From Cupriavidus basilensis (GTDB lineage: Bacteria; Pseudomonadota; Gammaproteobacteria; Burkholderiales; Burkholderiaceae): a DNA stretch of 64,000 bases. Location of the stretch: positions 1,302,001 to 1,366,000 of the forward strand of contig NZ_CP062803.1 in assembly GCF_008801925.2 (NCBI RefSeq). Direction: 5' to 3'. This document shows, in pieces, positions 8,069 through 19,637 of this stretch (position 1 is the first letter of the stretch; every line of letters starts with the position of its first letter). Both the position numbers and the translations under genes were made by a program. Below the pieces are notes generated by a model that was given only the letters and a program-made list of their open reading frames with translations, was not told the origin of the DNA and did not search any database.

Positions 8069-9273
8069 TGAAGACTTCACTCCCGAATCCATCCACGGCG
8101 GGTTTCCGGCTGGCCGTGCCGGAACGCCAGCCGCTGTTTTCCGCACGCAGCTGGACGGCGTTGCTGGTAATCGCATTGGTGGTGGGCATCGGCGTGCCGG
8201 TGTGCGCGCTGCTGGTGCCCGAAGGCCATCCCATGCATCTGTCGGCCTATGCGCTGACGCTGATCGGCAAGATCATGTGCTTCGCGCTGGCCGCGATCGC
8301 GCTGGACCTGGTGTGGGGCTACTGCGGCATTCTCAGCCTCGGCCACGGCTTGTTCTTCGCGCTTGGCGGCTATGCCATGGGCATGTACCTGATGCGCAGC
8401 ATCGGCCGCGAAGGCGTCTACAAGAGCGACCTGCCAGACTTCATGGTGTTCCTCGACTGGAAGGAGATGCCGTGGTTCTGGCACGGCACCGAGCATCTCG
8501 GTTACGCGATGCTGCTGGTGGTGCTGGTGCCGGGCGTGCTGGCGTGGCTGTTCGGCTTCTTCGCTTTCCGCTCGCGCATCAAGGGCGTGTACCTGTCCAT
8601 CATCACGCAGGCCATGACGTACGCCGCCATGCTGCTGTTCTTCCGTAACGAGACGGGCTTTGGCGGCAACAACGGCTTTACCGATTTCAAGCGCATCGCC
8701 GGCTTTGCCGTGGCCGCGCCGCAGACCCGCACGGCGCTGTTCGTGCTGACGTTCCTTGCCCTGCTGGCGGGCTTCATCGCCTGCCGCTACATCGTGACGT
8801 CCAAGCTTGGCCGGGTCGTGACCGCGATTCGCGATGCCGAGATGCGCGTGATGTTCTCGGGCTATAACCCGCTTGGCTACAAGCTGTTCGTGTGGACCTT
8901 CTCGGCCGTGCTGTGCGGCATCGCCGGCGCGCTCTATGTGCCGCAGGTGGGCATCATCAACCCGGGCGAGATGTCCCCGGCCAACTCCATCGAGATGGCG
9001 GTATGGGTGGCCGTGGGTGGGCGCGGCACGCTGATCGGCCCGATCATCGGCGCCTTTATCGTCAACGGCGCCAAGACCATGTTCACGGCTTACTTCGCGG
9101 AGTACTGGCTGTTCCTGCTGGGCGCGATGTTCGTGCTGGTGACGCTATACATGCCGGACGGCGTGATCGGCCTGCTCAAGCGCGCGCGCGCCATGCGCGC
9201 AAGCCCGCAGGCCGCGGCGGGCAACGGCGCGAATGCGCCGGCTGCCGCCACCCGCAGCGGAGGGGAAGCATGA
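8065..9273 (+). CDS. urtC: urea ABC transporter permease UrtC
   Basis: 402 residues, a LivM-type permease with about ten hydrophobic segments. Recognisable stretches are ALAAIALDLVWGYCGILSLGHG, close to the LivM motif in helix 2-3, and GRVVTAIRDAEMRVMFSGYNP, the cytoplasmic loop that contacts the ATPases. Its start ATG (8065) overlaps the urtB stop and its stop (9271-9273) overlaps the urtD ATG, a tight coupling that fits the stoichiometric inner-membrane complex. The C-terminal tail is Ala-rich and poorly conserved. Confidence 0.95.
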   Translation: MMKTSLPNPSTAGFRLAVPERQPLFSARSWTALLVIALVVGIGVPVCALLVPEGHPMHLSAYALTLIGKIMCFALAAIALDLVWGYCGILSLGHGLFFALGGYAMGMYLMRSIGREGVYKSDLPDFMVFLDWKEMPWFWHGTEHLGYAMLLVVLVPGVLAWLFGFFAFRSRIKGVYLSIITQAMTYAAMLLFFRNETGFGGNNGFTDFKRIAGFAVAAPQTRTALFVLTFLALLAGFIACRYIVTSKLGRVVTAIRDAEMRVMFSGYNPLGYKLFVWTFSAVLCGIAGALYVPQVGIINPGEMSPANSIEMAVWVAVGGRGTLIGPIIGAFIVNGAKTMFTAYFAEYWLFLLGAMFVLVTLYMPDGVIGLLKRARAMRASPQAAAGNGANAPAAATRSGGEA

Positions 9274-10118
9274 ACGCAGCACTGGGAGCACAACAGGCCG
9301 AAAGCGGCGGCACCACGGGCCTTGGCCGCATCATGGAGCCGGGCGTCATCGACGTCTCGCACGGCCCCATCCTTTACCTGGAAGACGTGACCGTGCAGTT
9401 CGACGGCTTTCGCGCGCTGAACAAGCTCACGCTGTCGATCGACCACGGCGAGCTGCGCTGCGTGATCGGGCCCAATGGCGCGGGCAAGACCACCATGATG
9501 GACGTGATCACCGGCAAGACCGGGCCGCGCAACGCCAACGTGAGCGGTCGCGTGTTCCTCGGCCAGAGCATCGACCTGATGCGCATGACCGAGCCCAAGA
9601 TCGCGCAGACCGGCATTGGCCGCAAGTTCCAGAAGCCCACCGTGTTCGAGCAGCACGAAGTGTGGGAGAACCTGGAGCTGGCGACGAAGGGCGACAAGCG
9701 CTGGTTCACTTCATTGCGCGCGCGCCTGGGTGCCGAGGGGCATCGCCGCATCGAGGAAACGCTGGCGCTGACGGGGCTGGAGGACGAGGCCTATCGTCCG
9801 GCCGGCTTGCTGTCGCACGGGCAGAAGCAGCGGCTGGAAATCGGCATGCTGCTGATGCAGCAGCCGCAGTTGCTGCTGCTGGACGAGCCGGTGGCCGGCA
9901 TGACCGATGAAGAAACCATGCAGCTGGCCAAGCTGCTCAACAGCCTGCGCGGCACCTGCTCGATGATGGTGGTGGAGCACGACATGGAGTTCGTCGCCGC
10001 ACTGGCCGGCGATGAGGGCAAGGTGACGGTGCTGGCCGAGGGCAGCGTGCTGGCCGAAGGCACGCTCGACGCCGTCAAGCGCGAGGAGCGCGTGATCGAA
10101 TCCTATCTCGGCCGCTAG
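9270..10118 (+). CDS. urtD: urea ABC transporter ATPase UrtD
   Basis: 282 residues, one of two ATPases powering the urea transporter (LivG-like). Walker A is GPNGAGKTT (residues 67-75), the signature is LSHGQKQRLEIG and Walker B is LLLLDEPVAGM. The GPNGAGKTTMMDVITGKTGP stretch is a UrtD trademark. The ATG at 9270 overlaps the urtC stop and follows GGAGGGGAA. The first 33 residues precede the ABC domain and look variable. Confidence 0.96.
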   Translation: MNAALGAQQAESGGTTGLGRIMEPGVIDVSHGPILYLEDVTVQFDGFRALNKLTLSIDHGELRCVIGPNGAGKTTMMDVITGKTGPRNANVSGRVFLGQSIDLMRMTEPKIAQTGIGRKFQKPTVFEQHEVWENLELATKGDKRWFTSLRARLGAEGHRRIEETLALTGLEDEAYRPAGLLSHGQKQRLEIGMLLMQQPQLLLLDEPVAGMTDEETMQLAKLLNSLRGTCSMMVVEHDMEFVAALAGDEGKVTVLAEGSVLAEGTLDAVKREERVIESYLGR

Positions 10119-10150
10119 GCGCAGTGCCGGATCGAAAAAGGAACGAGACT

Positions 10151-10843
10151 ATGTTGCAGGTCAATGCACTCAACCAGTTCTACGGCGGCAGCCACATCCT
10201 GCGCAACGTCACCTTCGAGGTGCCGCAAGGCAAGCTGACGACCCTGCTCGGCCGCAACGGCGTGGGCAAGAGCACCCTGCTCAAATGCCTGATGGGCGTG
10301 GTGCCGACCAAGAGCGGCAGCATCAGCTGGGGCGGGCAGGCGCTGGAGAAAAAGCCGCCGTACGAGCGCGTGGCGGCGGGGCTGGCCTACGTGCCGCAGG
10401 GCCGCGAGATCTTCCCGCGCCTGACGGTGGAAGAGAACCTGCTGATCGGCGCGGCCAGCCTGAAGAGCCCGTCGGGCGTGCCGGACCGCATCTACCAGTT
10501 GTTCCCGGTGTTGCGCAGCATGCGCCAGCGCCGTGGCGGCGATCTCTCCGGAGGCCAGCAGCAGCAACTGGCGATCGGCCGCGCGCTGATGAGCGAGCCG
10601 GAGCTGCTGATCCTGGACGAGCCGACCGAAGGCATCCAGCCCTCGATCATCCAGGACATCGGGCGCGCGCTGCGCCTGCTGGTGGATGAGTTCGGCATGA
10701 CGGTGCTGCTGGTGGAGCAATACTACGAATTCGCCCGGCACCTGGCGGATCACTACGTGGTGATGAGCCGCGGCGAAGTGGTGGCAAGGGGCGAGGGCGC
10801 GAAGATGGAAGAGGAGGGCGTGCGGGAGCTCATCGCGGTGTGA
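10151..10843 (+). CDS. urtE: urea ABC transporter ATPase UrtE
   Basis: 230 residues, the second (LivF-like) ATPase. Walker A is GRNGVGKST (34-42), signature LSGGQQQQLAIGRALM, Walker B LLILDEPTEGI. The ATG at 10151 follows AAAGGAACGAG; an upstream in-frame GTG at 10124 lacks a ribosome-binding site. It is the last transporter gene. The gap of 229 bases to ureD contains a GC hairpin but no convincing terminator, so transporter and urease genes may be one long transcript. Confidence 0.95.
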   Translation: MLQVNALNQFYGGSHILRNVTFEVPQGKLTTLLGRNGVGKSTLLKCLMGVVPTKSGSISWGGQALEKKPPYERVAAGLAYVPQGREIFPRLTVEENLLIGAASLKSPSGVPDRIYQLFPVLRSMRQRRGGDLSGGQQQQLAIGRALMSEPELLILDEPTEGIQPSIIQDIGRALRLLVDEFGMTVLLVEQYYEFARHLADHYVVMSRGEVVARGEGAKMEEEGVRELIAV

Positions 10844-10886
10844 TGCGACACGCGGTGCCGCATGATCGTAGTGCTGGTGTGTTCCC

Positions 10887-10909
10887 CCTCTCCCGCGGCG
10901 CGGGAGAGG
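10887..10909. repeat. GC hairpin between urtE and ureD
   Basis: CCTCTCCCGC (10887-10896) and GCGGGAGAGG (10900-10909) form a perfect 10-bp stem with a 3-nt loop. No T run follows. Motifs of this kind are common dispersed intergenic palindromes in GC-rich bacteria. It may partly insulate or process the urt and ure messages. Confidence 0.6.
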
Positions 10910-11072
10910 ACGGACGCTGGCCGGCGGCCGATCGAGCGCCGTCCCGAATGTGGCGTCGAGCGTGGCATCGAACGCCGCCTCGAATACCACTTCCAGTGCC
11001 CCCGGCCGCGCGCTATGATGCCCGCATCCAGCGCGCGATGCGTTGCCGGCTGCCTCCGCCATTCCAACATTC

Positions 11073-11945
11073 ATGCGTCATCCAGACTTTCCTTCGACCC
11101 TCGCCGTGCCACCCGCATGGGAGGCCAGCCTGCGACTGCGTTTTGCCGCGCGCGCCGAGCGCAGCGCGCTGGTCGAGCGCCGCCACCATGGGCCGTTGCT
11201 GGTGCAAAAGCCACTCTATCCGGAGGGGCCTATCTGCCATGTGGTGATCCTGCATCCGCCCGCGGGCGTGGCCGGCGGCGACAGCCTGGACATCGGCGTG
11301 ACGGTGGGCGCTGGCGCGCATGCGGTGCTGGCGACGCCCGGCGCCACCAAGTGGTACAAGTCGCTCGGCCGGGAGGCCGCGCAGCGCGTCACGCTGACGC
11401 TGGAAGCCGGCGCGCGGGTGGACTGGCTGCCGCAGGAGAACATCGTTTTCGACGACGCGCGCGCGCGCCTTGCCACTACCGTGACAGTGGCGCCCGGTGC
11501 CAGCGCGATCGGCTGGGATGCAATCGTGCTGGGCCGGCAGGCCAGCGGCGAGACCTGGCGCCGCGGCTGGCTGGGCATGGAGACCCGGGTGCAGGGCGGC
11601 GGCAAGCGCGCGCTGTGGATCGAGAGCGCGCAGCTTGACGCGGCGTCTGCGCTGCGCCAGGCGGTGGCCGGGCTGGACGGGCTCAATGTCATGGGCACGC
11701 TGTGGGCGGTAGGTGACGGTGCCACGCAGGAACTCGCCGAGACGCTGGCCGAGCAGCTGCCGTATCGGGCGGACCTGCGCGCTGGCGTGACGCGGCTCGC
11801 GCAGGACGGCCAGTCGATGTTGCTGCTGCGCGTGCTGGGCGCGCAGATGGAAGCGGTCAGGCACTTGATGGTGACGGCATGGAGCGCGCTGCGCGAACCG
11901 ATCCACGGTGTGCCGGCCAGGCCTCTGAGGCTGTGGGCGACGTAG
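11073..11945 (+). CDS. ureD: urease accessory protein UreD
   Basis: 290 residues, a normal UreD length. UreD is the scaffold that binds apo-urease and, with UreF and UreG, passes nickel to the active site. Diagnostic segments are [28 protein letters not shown] (about residues 32-59; read here in part) with GGD and [11 protein letters not shown] following. The ATG at 11073 is chosen because [20 protein letters not shown] is the usual N-terminal pattern; an upstream TTG would add ten residues. It opens the urease cluster directly before ureA, the common arrangement in betaproteobacteria. Confidence 0.95.
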   Translation: MRHPDFPSTLAVPPAWEASLRLRFAARAERSALVERRHHGPLLVQKPLYPEGPICHVVILHPPAGVAGGDSLDIGVTVGAGAHAVLATPGATKWYKSLGREAAQRVTLTLEAGARVDWLPQENIVFDDARARLATTVTVAPGASAIGWDAIVLGRQASGETWRRGWLGMETRVQGGGKRALWIESAQLDAASALRQAVAGLDGLNVMGTLWAVGDGATQELAETLAEQLPYRADLRAGVTRLAQDGQSMLLLRVLGAQMEAVRHLMVTAWSALREPIHGVPARPLRLWAT

Positions 11946-12012
11946 GTGCCGACGCAGGCATGGTTCATCGCGCACCGCACGGACAACACAAAAAAACAAC
12001 GGGAAACCCAAG

Positions 12013-12309
<297 letters not shown>

Positions 12310-12315
<6 letters not shown>

Positions 12316-12345
12316 ACAAGAGTTTGAACAAGAGTTTGAACAAGA
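12310..12345. repeat. 12-bp tandem repeat x3 across the ureA stop
   Basis: GTTTGAACAAGA occurs three times without mismatch (12310-12345). The first copy carries the ureA TGA (12313-12315). Because 12 is a multiple of three, each copy adds an in-frame TTG upstream of the ureJ ATG (12360). Confidence 0.95.
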
Positions 12346-12359
12346 CACGAGGTCAAGAC

Positions 12360-12983
12360 ATGAACCACTTCAACCGCTCGCGCGCCGTGAGGCTCGCCAC
12401 CGTGGGCGCTTCGCTTGCGCTTGCCAGTGCCGCCGCCGTCGCGCATCCGGGCCATGACGCCACCACCGTTGGCGCCAGCCTGTTTGCCGGCTTGCTGCAT
12501 CCCTTCACTGGCATGGATCACTTGCTCGCCATGGTGGGCGTGGGCGTGTGGAGCGCGCTGGGCGCGCGCTCGCCGCGCGAAGCCTTGCGCATGCCCTTTG
12601 CCTTCGTGGCCTTGATGCTGGCCGGCGCGGCGCTTGGCCTCGCCGGCATGAGCCTGCCGCTGGTGGAGCCGATGATTGCCGCGTCGCTGCTGGTGATCGG
12701 CTTGCTGGTGGCAATGCGCGCCAAACTGCCGGCATGGGCGGGGATGGCCATCGTGGGCGGCTTCGCCGTCTTCCACGGCTATGCGCACGGATCCGAGTTG
12801 CCGGCCACGGCCGGCGCCTTGCCCGCGGTAGCGGCCTATGTGGGCGGCTTCAGCGTGGCCACGATGGTGCTGCACGCGGCGGGCATCGGCCTGGGCGGCG
12901 CGCTGCGCCGCCACGCGGGCTGGCTGGCGCGGCTCGCCGGTGCAGGCGTGGCGCTGTATGGCGTCGGCCTGATGGTTGCCTGA
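12360..12983 (+). CDS. ureJ: HupE/UreJ-family nickel permease
   Basis: 207 residues with a cleavable signal peptide (cut near [10 protein letters not shown]) and about six membrane helices. Family marks are HPGHD at the mature N-terminus, [16 protein letters not shown] and HGYAHGSE; the conserved His and Asp residues probably bind metal. HupE/UreJ proteins sit in hydrogenase or urease clusters and are taken to move Ni2+ for the metallocentre. Its place inside the structural genes, between ureA and ureB, supports that. The ATG at 12360 gives the clean signal peptide; TTG codons within the preceding repeat are in frame and possible alternatives. Confidence 0.88.
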   Translation: MNHFNRSRAVRLATVGASLALASAAAVAHPGHDATTVGASLFAGLLHPFTGMDHLLAMVGVGVWSALGARSPREALRMPFAFVALMLAGAALGLAGMSLPLVEPMIAASLLVIGLLVAMRAKLPAWAGMAIVGGFAVFHGYAHGSELPATAGALPAVAAYVGGFSVATMVLHAAGIGLGGALRRHAGWLARLAGAGVALYGVGLMVA

Positions 12984-13011
12984 GCGCACTGACCTCGACA
13001 AGGAACCCATC

Positions 13012-13316
13012 ATGATCCCCGGTGAACTGATGCCCGCGCAGGGCGAGATCGAACTGAACGCTGGCCGTGCCACGGTCAGCGTGGCGGTGGCCAACACCGG
13101 CGACCGCCCGGTCCAGGTCGGCTCCCATTTCCATTTCTACGAGACCAACCCCGCGCTGGATTTTGACCGCGAGGCCACGCGCGGCTTCCGCCTGAATATC
13201 GCCGCCGGCACCGCCGTGCGCTTCGAGCCGGGCCAGAGCCGCACGGTGGAACTGGTGGCGCTTGCTGGCGCGCGCATCGTCTACGGCTTCAACGGCAAGA
13301 TCATGGGAGCGCTGTG

Positions 13317-13317
<1 letters not shown>
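13012..13317 (+). CDS. ureB: urease beta subunit UreB
   Basis: 101 residues, full-length for a free-standing beta subunit. It begins [19 protein letters not shown] and carries the invariant [18 protein letters not shown] and GFNGKIMG ending. The ATG at 13012 follows AAGGAACCC. The stop TGA (13315-13317) overlaps the ureC ATG, so alpha and beta are translationally coupled. Confidence 0.98.
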
Positions 13318-15035
<1,718 letters not shown>

Positions 15036-15044
15036 AGGGTCGCT

Positions 15045-15668
15045 TTGCAAAAGATCGACAAACATCTCGCCGCCCCGCATGGCATCGCCGCCGTGCTGGT
15101 GCGCCGCGCGCCCAAGCTGGTGCTGCCTTTTTCCGAACGCAGCAAAAGCCGCCTGCGCGCCACGCTCGACAACGGCGAAGAAGTGGCGCTGTTTCTTGCG
15201 CGCGGCACCGTGCTGCGCGGCGGCGACCTGCTGGTCACCGAAGGCGGCGTCTTTGTCGAAGTGCAGGCCGCGGCGGAATCCGTACTGCAAGTCGGCGCCA
15301 GCGATCCGCAAGCACTGATGCGCGCGGCCTACCACCTCGGGAATCGCCACACGCCGGTGGAAGTGGGCCGCGACTACCTGCGCCTGGAATTCGACCCGGT
15401 GCTCGCGGACATGCTGGCCCGCCTCGGCGTGCAGGCCGAACGCGCGGAACTGCCGTTCGAGCCGGAAGCCGGCGCCTACGGCGGCGGGCACAAGCATGGG
15501 CACGATGCGACGTTTGCCGAGGACTATGCCGCGGCGCAGGCCGTGTTCCATGAGCATCATGGGCATGATCTCGATCATGGCCATGCGCACAGTCATGACC
15601 ACGGCCACAAACATGGCCATGACCACGCGCCACATGTGCATGACGAGAACTGTGGGCACAAGCACTGA
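15045..15668 (+). CDS. ureE: urease nickel metallochaperone UreE
   Basis: 207 residues. UreE is the dimeric nickel-binding chaperone that delivers Ni2+ to the UreD/F/G-urease complex. The N-terminal domain and central [12 protein letters not shown] nickel-site region are normal. The tail is very histidine-rich: 17 His among the last 39 residues (169-207), plus a HKHGHD cluster near 155. That implies storage or buffering of several nickel ions, as in the Klebsiella protein. No ATG fits; the TTG at 15045 is chosen because AAGGG (15035-15039) is well spaced and the peptide then starts [13 protein letters not shown]. Confidence 0.95.
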   Translation: MQKIDKHLAAPHGIAAVLVRRAPKLVLPFSERSKSRLRATLDNGEEVALFLARGTVLRGGDLLVTEGGVFVEVQAAAESVLQVGASDPQALMRAAYHLGNRHTPVEVGRDYLRLEFDPVLADMLARLGVQAERAELPFEPEAGAYGGGHKHGHDATFAEDYAAAQAVFHEHHGHDLDHGHAHSHDHGHKHGHDHAPHVHDENCGHKH

Positions 15669-15690
15669 GGCTTTGCGCTAAAGCCGTCCC

Positions 15691-16383
15691 ATGACCCAGC
15701 TCGCTCAACTCATCTCCCTGCTGCACCTCGCCTCGCCCGCGCTGCCGATCGGTGGCTTCAGCTATTCGCAAGGGCTGGAGGCTGCCATCGAGTGCGGCAT
15801 GGTGCGCGATGCCGGCAGCGCGGAGCAGTGGGTGCGCAGCAACCTGCTGGACGTGCAGGCGCAGTGCGAAGCGCCCGTGTGGCTGCTGCTGTATCGCCAT
15901 TGGCGCGCGCTGGACGCAACGCGCCTGGCCGAATGGAACGACTGGTTCCACGCCACGCGCGAAAGCGCCGAGTTGCGGCTGGAGACGGAGCAGATGGGCT
16001 GGTCGCTGGCGCGGCTGGTGGCGCAGATGGCGTGGGGCGATGCCGCGCTGCGCGCGCAGCTGGCGGCGTTGTCGCCGGTGTGCCTGCCTACTGCGTTTGC
16101 CGCGGCTTGCGTGGCGCTGGACGTGAGTGAGCGCGACGGCCTGGCAGCCTATTGCTTCAGCTGGGCGGAGAACCAGGTGTCGGCTGCGCTCAAGGCGGTG
16201 CCGCTGGGGCAGGTGGCCGGGCAGCACATCCTGCGCAGGCTGCATCCCGCGGTGCTGGAGACCGTCGATGAAGCCGTGCGGCGCGCCGATGCCGAGCCGC
16301 CGCTGTTGTCCACTTTTTCCCCGATGCTGGGGCTGCTGTCCGCGCGCCATGAGACGCAGTACTCGCGGCTGTTCCGTTCCTGA
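15691..16383 (+). CDS. ureF: urease accessory protein UreF
   Basis: 230 residues, all-alpha UreF, which with UreD and UreG forms the activation complex and gates GTP hydrolysis by UreG. Typical motifs are [20 protein letters not shown] near the N-terminus (residues 10-29) and [20 protein letters not shown] at the end (its last 20 residues before the final Arg-Ser). The gene is 22 bases after ureE and 16 before ureG, in the same operon. Confidence 0.95.
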   Translation: MTQLAQLISLLHLASPALPIGGFSYSQGLEAAIECGMVRDAGSAEQWVRSNLLDVQAQCEAPVWLLLYRHWRALDATRLAEWNDWFHATRESAELRLETEQMGWSLARLVAQMAWGDAALRAQLAALSPVCLPTAFAAACVALDVSERDGLAAYCFSWAENQVSAALKAVPLGQVAGQHILRRLHPAVLETVDEAVRRADAEPPLLSTFSPMLGLLSARHETQYSRLFRS

Positions 16384-16399
16384 AGCGAACCACGGCAGC

Positions 16400-17062
16400 A
16401 TGCAAACGATTCCCCAAGACAAGATGTCCACCATGACCCAGGCTCGTACCAAGAAGAATCCTCCGTTGCGCGTCGGCGTGGGCGGCCCCGTCGGCTCCGG
16501 CAAGACCACCTTGCTGGAGATGCTGTGCAAGGCCATGCGCGAGCGCTATGACCTGGTCGCCATCACCAACGATATCTACACCAAGGAAGACCAGCGCTTG
16601 CTGACCATCTCCGGCGCCTTGCCGGCGGAGCGCATCATGGGCGTGGAAACCGGCGGCTGCCCGCACACCGCGATCCGCGAGGATGCCTCGATCAACCTGG
16701 AAGCCGTCGACCGCATGCTGGGCAAGTTTCCCGATGCCGACATCGTCTTCATCGAGTCCGGCGGCGACAACCTGGCGGCCACCTTCAGCCCGGAGCTGTC
16801 GGACCTGACCATCTATGTGATCGACGTGGCCGGCGGCGAGAAGATCCCGCGCAAGGGGGGGCCAGGCATCACCAAGTCGGACCTGCTGGTGATCAACAAG
16901 ACCGACCTGGCCCCTTATGTTGGCGCCAACCTGGAAGTGATGGAAAGCGATGCGCGCAAGATGCGTGGCGCGCGCCCGTTCGTGATGGGCAGCGTGAAGT
17001 CGGGGCAGGGGCTGGATGAGGTGATCGCATTCATCGAGCGCCAGGGCATGCTGGGGGTGTAA
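16400..17062 (+). CDS. ureG: urease accessory GTPase UreG
   Basis: 220 residues from the ATG at 16400. UreG is the SIMIBI GTPase that carries nickel to UreD-UreF-urease. P-loop GPVGSGKTT, the metal-binding CPH in [13 protein letters not shown], the [16 protein letters not shown] segment and the guanine-specific NKTD are all present. ATGs at 16424 and 16433 are also in frame and would give 212 or 209 residues; conserved sequence starts only at [12 protein letters not shown], so the true start is unsettled. It closes the urease cluster. Confidence 0.95.
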   Translation: MQTIPQDKMSTMTQARTKKNPPLRVGVGGPVGSGKTTLLEMLCKAMRERYDLVAITNDIYTKEDQRLLTISGALPAERIMGVETGGCPHTAIREDASINLEAVDRMLGKFPDADIVFIESGGDNLAATFSPELSDLTIYVIDVAGGEKIPRKGGPGITKSDLLVINKTDLAPYVGANLEVMESDARKMRGARPFVMGSVKSGQGLDEVIAFIERQGMLGV

Positions 17063-17179
17063 CCGCAGGCAACGGCCGGCCGGTGGAAGTTGTTGCCGGC
17101 CATGTGCCTTTTCATCGACATGTCATGGAGCGTGCTTACCCTACGCGTCTTTTCAACGACGCACCACGGGGCTCCGGAC

Positions 17180-19339
17180 ATGCGGGTTTCTCTTTCTTAC
17201 ACGCCCATCGCCAGCGTGGCGTTTTCCGCTTTGCTGGCAGCGCTGCTCGCCGGCTGCGGCGGTGGCAACGACAGCACCGGAACGCCGCTGGCGTCCAATC
17301 CCGAGGCGCCGGCCAAGGCCACGACCAGCGGCGTCGTGGTCGGCAGCTACTTCCGTAACGCCAAGGTCTGCCTCGACGCCAACGGCAACGTCCGTTGCGA
17401 CGATGGCGAGGTAAGCGCGCGCAGTGACAACAACGGCCGCTTCTCGCTGGCCGGCGGTGCCGGCGCGTTGGTGGCGGAGATTGGCACGGATGCGCGCGAA
17501 TACGATCCCGCGACCAGGGTCGAGGCTGCCGTGGCCTCGCGCATGGTGCTGCGCGCGCCCCGGGAAGCGAACGGCGTGATCTCGCTGCATTCCACCTCGG
17601 TGGTCGCGGAAATGGAAGCCGGCGGGCTCGGCTTCGATGCTGCCGTGCGCAAGGTGGCGATTGCCGTGGGCGTGCCGGCGGCGAAGCTGCTGGGCGATTT
17701 CAACAGCGAGGCCGATGCCACCGTGCGTGCCGCGCTGGCGTCGGCGTCCGACGAAGGGCTGGCGCGCATCCGCGCCGCCCTGGCGGAAGCCGGCGAGAGC
17801 GGCGACCCGCGGCAGGCGCTGGCCGTCGCCGCGCTGACCGACCGCTATTACCAGACCAAGGCACCCTACCGCCCGCAGCAGGACCCGGCGTCCTACGAAG
17901 CGCCGCCGGCGGGCTTCAGTGCTGTCTATACGGAAATGATCGCGCGCCACGGCTCGCGTGGCCTGTCGAGCCTCAAGTACGACCTGGCCGTCTACAACAT
18001 GTGGAAGAAGGCCCAGGACGATGGCGCGCTGACCCCGCTGGGCGCCAGGCTCGGCCCGGATGTGCTGGCCATCATGAAGGCCAACTTCCTGCTCGGCTAC
18101 GGCGTGCAGGGCATCTCGACGCCCGGCTATGGCAACGAGACCCAGGCCGGCATTGCCGAGCACCAGCAGCTAGCCGTGCGCATGCTGGCGCGACAGGCCG
18201 CCTACTGGAAGCAGGTGGGCGATACAGCGGCCACCACGCCGCGCCAGATCGTCACCGTGACCTCCGGCGTCGACCGCGCCGTGGACAGCGGCAATTTCTT
18301 CGTGCAAGCGCTGAAGGCGGCACAGCCTGCGCTGTCCGGGCTGGTGGCCTACCCGGCCGCGCCGTCGCCTTACACGGACACCGGCACCGCCGTACCGCAG
18401 CCGGCCGGCACCAATCGCTTCCTGCTGTATTTTCACAAGCTGGTCAAGGCGACGGACCTGGTGAGCAACACCAACGACCCGCTTTACCAGACCTACCAGG
18501 ACAGCCAGGCCTACCAGAAGTACAAGTCCTCCGACGCCGACCTGCTGGCCAAGCAAGCCGCGCTGCAGGGCACGGCCGAGGCCAGGGCGGCGGGCCGCGC
18601 CGTGCTGCTGCGCCTGTTCACGCAGGCCTTCGTCGACAAGATCGAGAACGGAACCTACAGCTTCGCCAATACCGGCAGCTTCACGTTTGCCAGCGCGGAC
18701 GGCAAGTTCACCTCGACGCTGGCCGGTGACGGCAAGACGGCCATCGGCTCGACGGCCGACGCGGGTTCGCTGCTGTATGAGCTCTACGTGATCGCGCCCG
18801 CGATGAAGGCAGAAGCGGGCGTGGACTTCGCGCCCTATATGCCGGTGGCGCAGGCAAAGCTGTTCGCCCGGCTCAATGACGGCTCGGATTTCTACGACAA
18901 GGGGCCCGGCATGACCGAGAAGGGCGACGTGACCTACAAGATGGCGCAGATCCTGGTCGACGACATGTTCAACGAGGTCGATGCGATCGCGCGCGGGGAC
19001 CTGAGCCATGCCGCCAAGCTGCGCTTTGCCCACGCCGAGATCGTGATTCCCTTCGCCTCGCGCATGGGGCTGAAGAACGTGCTCCAGCAGGTGCCGAAAG
19101 CTTCGACGTACAGCTATGAGAGCAACCCCTGGCGCGGCGACTACGTGTCGCCGATGGCGGCTAATATGCAGTGGGACGTGTATCGCAACAGCGAAGGCCG
19201 GTTGCTGGTGAAGATGCTCTACAACGAGGCCGAGACCGACTTCAAGGCGGACTGCGACGGCGCCCGGGCCAGCGGCACCAGGCACTTCTACGACTACACG
19301 AAGCTCAAGGCCTGCTACCAGCACGTTGCCGCGCCCTGA
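17180..19339 (+). CDS. lipoprotein, histidine acid phosphatase of the MINPP/phytase type
   Basis: 719 residues. A signal peptide ends in the lipobox LLAG-C26, so the protein is lipid-anchored in the envelope. Residues about 50-100 (VVVGSYFRNAKVCLDANGN, then DDGE) look like a small extracellular beta-domain. From about residue 225 comes a branch-2 histidine phosphatase: the nucleophile motif ARHGSRG (His about 257) and, far downstream, HAEIVIPF (618-625). HAE rather than HD is the proton-donor form seen in multiple inositol polyphosphate phosphatases, so myo-inositol phosphates (phytate) are plausible substrates. The ATG at 17180 is chosen for the signal peptide; an upstream in-frame start at 17090 would bury it. 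It stands alone after ureG. Confidence 0.78.
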   Translation: MRVSLSYTPIASVAFSALLAALLAGCGGGNDSTGTPLASNPEAPAKATTSGVVVGSYFRNAKVCLDANGNVRCDDGEVSARSDNNGRFSLAGGAGALVAEIGTDAREYDPATRVEAAVASRMVLRAPREANGVISLHSTSVVAEMEAGGLGFDAAVRKVAIAVGVPAAKLLGDFNSEADATVRAALASASDEGLARIRAALAEAGESGDPRQALAVAALTDRYYQTKAPYRPQQDPASYEAPPAGFSAVYTEMIARHGSRGLSSLKYDLAVYNMWKKAQDDGALTPLGARLGPDVLAIMKANFLLGYGVQGISTPGYGNETQAGIAEHQQLAVRMLARQAAYWKQVGDTAATTPRQIVTVTSGVDRAVDSGNFFVQALKAAQPALSGLVAYPAAPSPYTDTGTAVPQPAGTNRFLLYFHKLVKATDLVSNTNDPLYQTYQDSQAYQKYKSSDADLLAKQAALQGTAEARAAGRAVLLRLFTQAFVDKIENGTYSFANTGSFTFASADGKFTSTLAGDGKTAIGSTADAGSLLYELYVIAPAMKAEAGVDFAPYMPVAQAKLFARLNDGSDFYDKGPGMTEKGDVTYKMAQILVDDMFNEVDAIARGDLSHAAKLRFAHAEIVIPFASRMGLKNVLQQVPKASTYSYESNPWRGDYVSPMAANMQWDVYRNSEGRLLVKMLYNEAETDFKADCDGARASGTRHFYDYTKLKACYQHVAAP

Positions 19340-19435
19340 GGGGCATCGTCCGCGCAGCAAGGTGGCGTATCGCGGCGAGGCGGCCGCGATGCGCTGCGAT
19401 CCCCTTGCGCGCCCTGCGGGCGCCCGTCGTGGTAT

Positions 19436-19463
19436 TTGCCAGCGCCTGTGGCTGTGGCATACT
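19436..19463 (+). promoter_or_regulatory. sigma-70-like promoter, dehydratase leader
   Basis: TTGCCA (19436-19441), 16-bp spacer, CATACT (19458-19463). A start near 19470 would put the leader ORF ATG (19473) almost at the 5' end of the transcript. Confidence 0.45.
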
Positions 19464-19472
19464 AGCCCGTCC

Positions 19473-19637
19473 ATGACGTTGACTTCGCTCGCCCCTTCTT
19501 CGCTTTGCCGTGGCACCGATACCGGTGCGGCCGCTGCATGCGTGGGCGCCGAGCTGCCGGCGGGGCTTGCCTCGACGTCCGGCGCGTCGTCGATTTCCTT
19601 CTCGTTCTCCATTATTCGAATTATCCGGGGTCGCTGA
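19473..19637 (+). CDS. possible leader peptide with terminal Ile codons (speculative)
   Basis: A 54-residue open frame starts MTLTSLAPSSLCRGTD and ends SFSFSIIRIIRGR then stop. Four Ile codons lie among the last nine codons (ATT ATT CGA ATT ATC), just ahead of a hairpin and the threonine/serine dehydratase. That pattern would suit an isoleucine-sensing leader, but there is no terminator with a T run and no visible ribosome-binding site. The Ile-rich end could instead be a palindromic operator, since ATTCGAAT is symmetric. Treated as a candidate only. Confidence 0.25.
   Translation: MTLTSLAPSSLCRGTDTGAAAACVGAELPAGLASTSGASSISFSFSIIRIIRGR

Noticed and set aside
19408..19424. Terminator of the phosphatase gene
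   Set aside because: GC-rich self-complementarity without a T run; too weak to list as a terminator.
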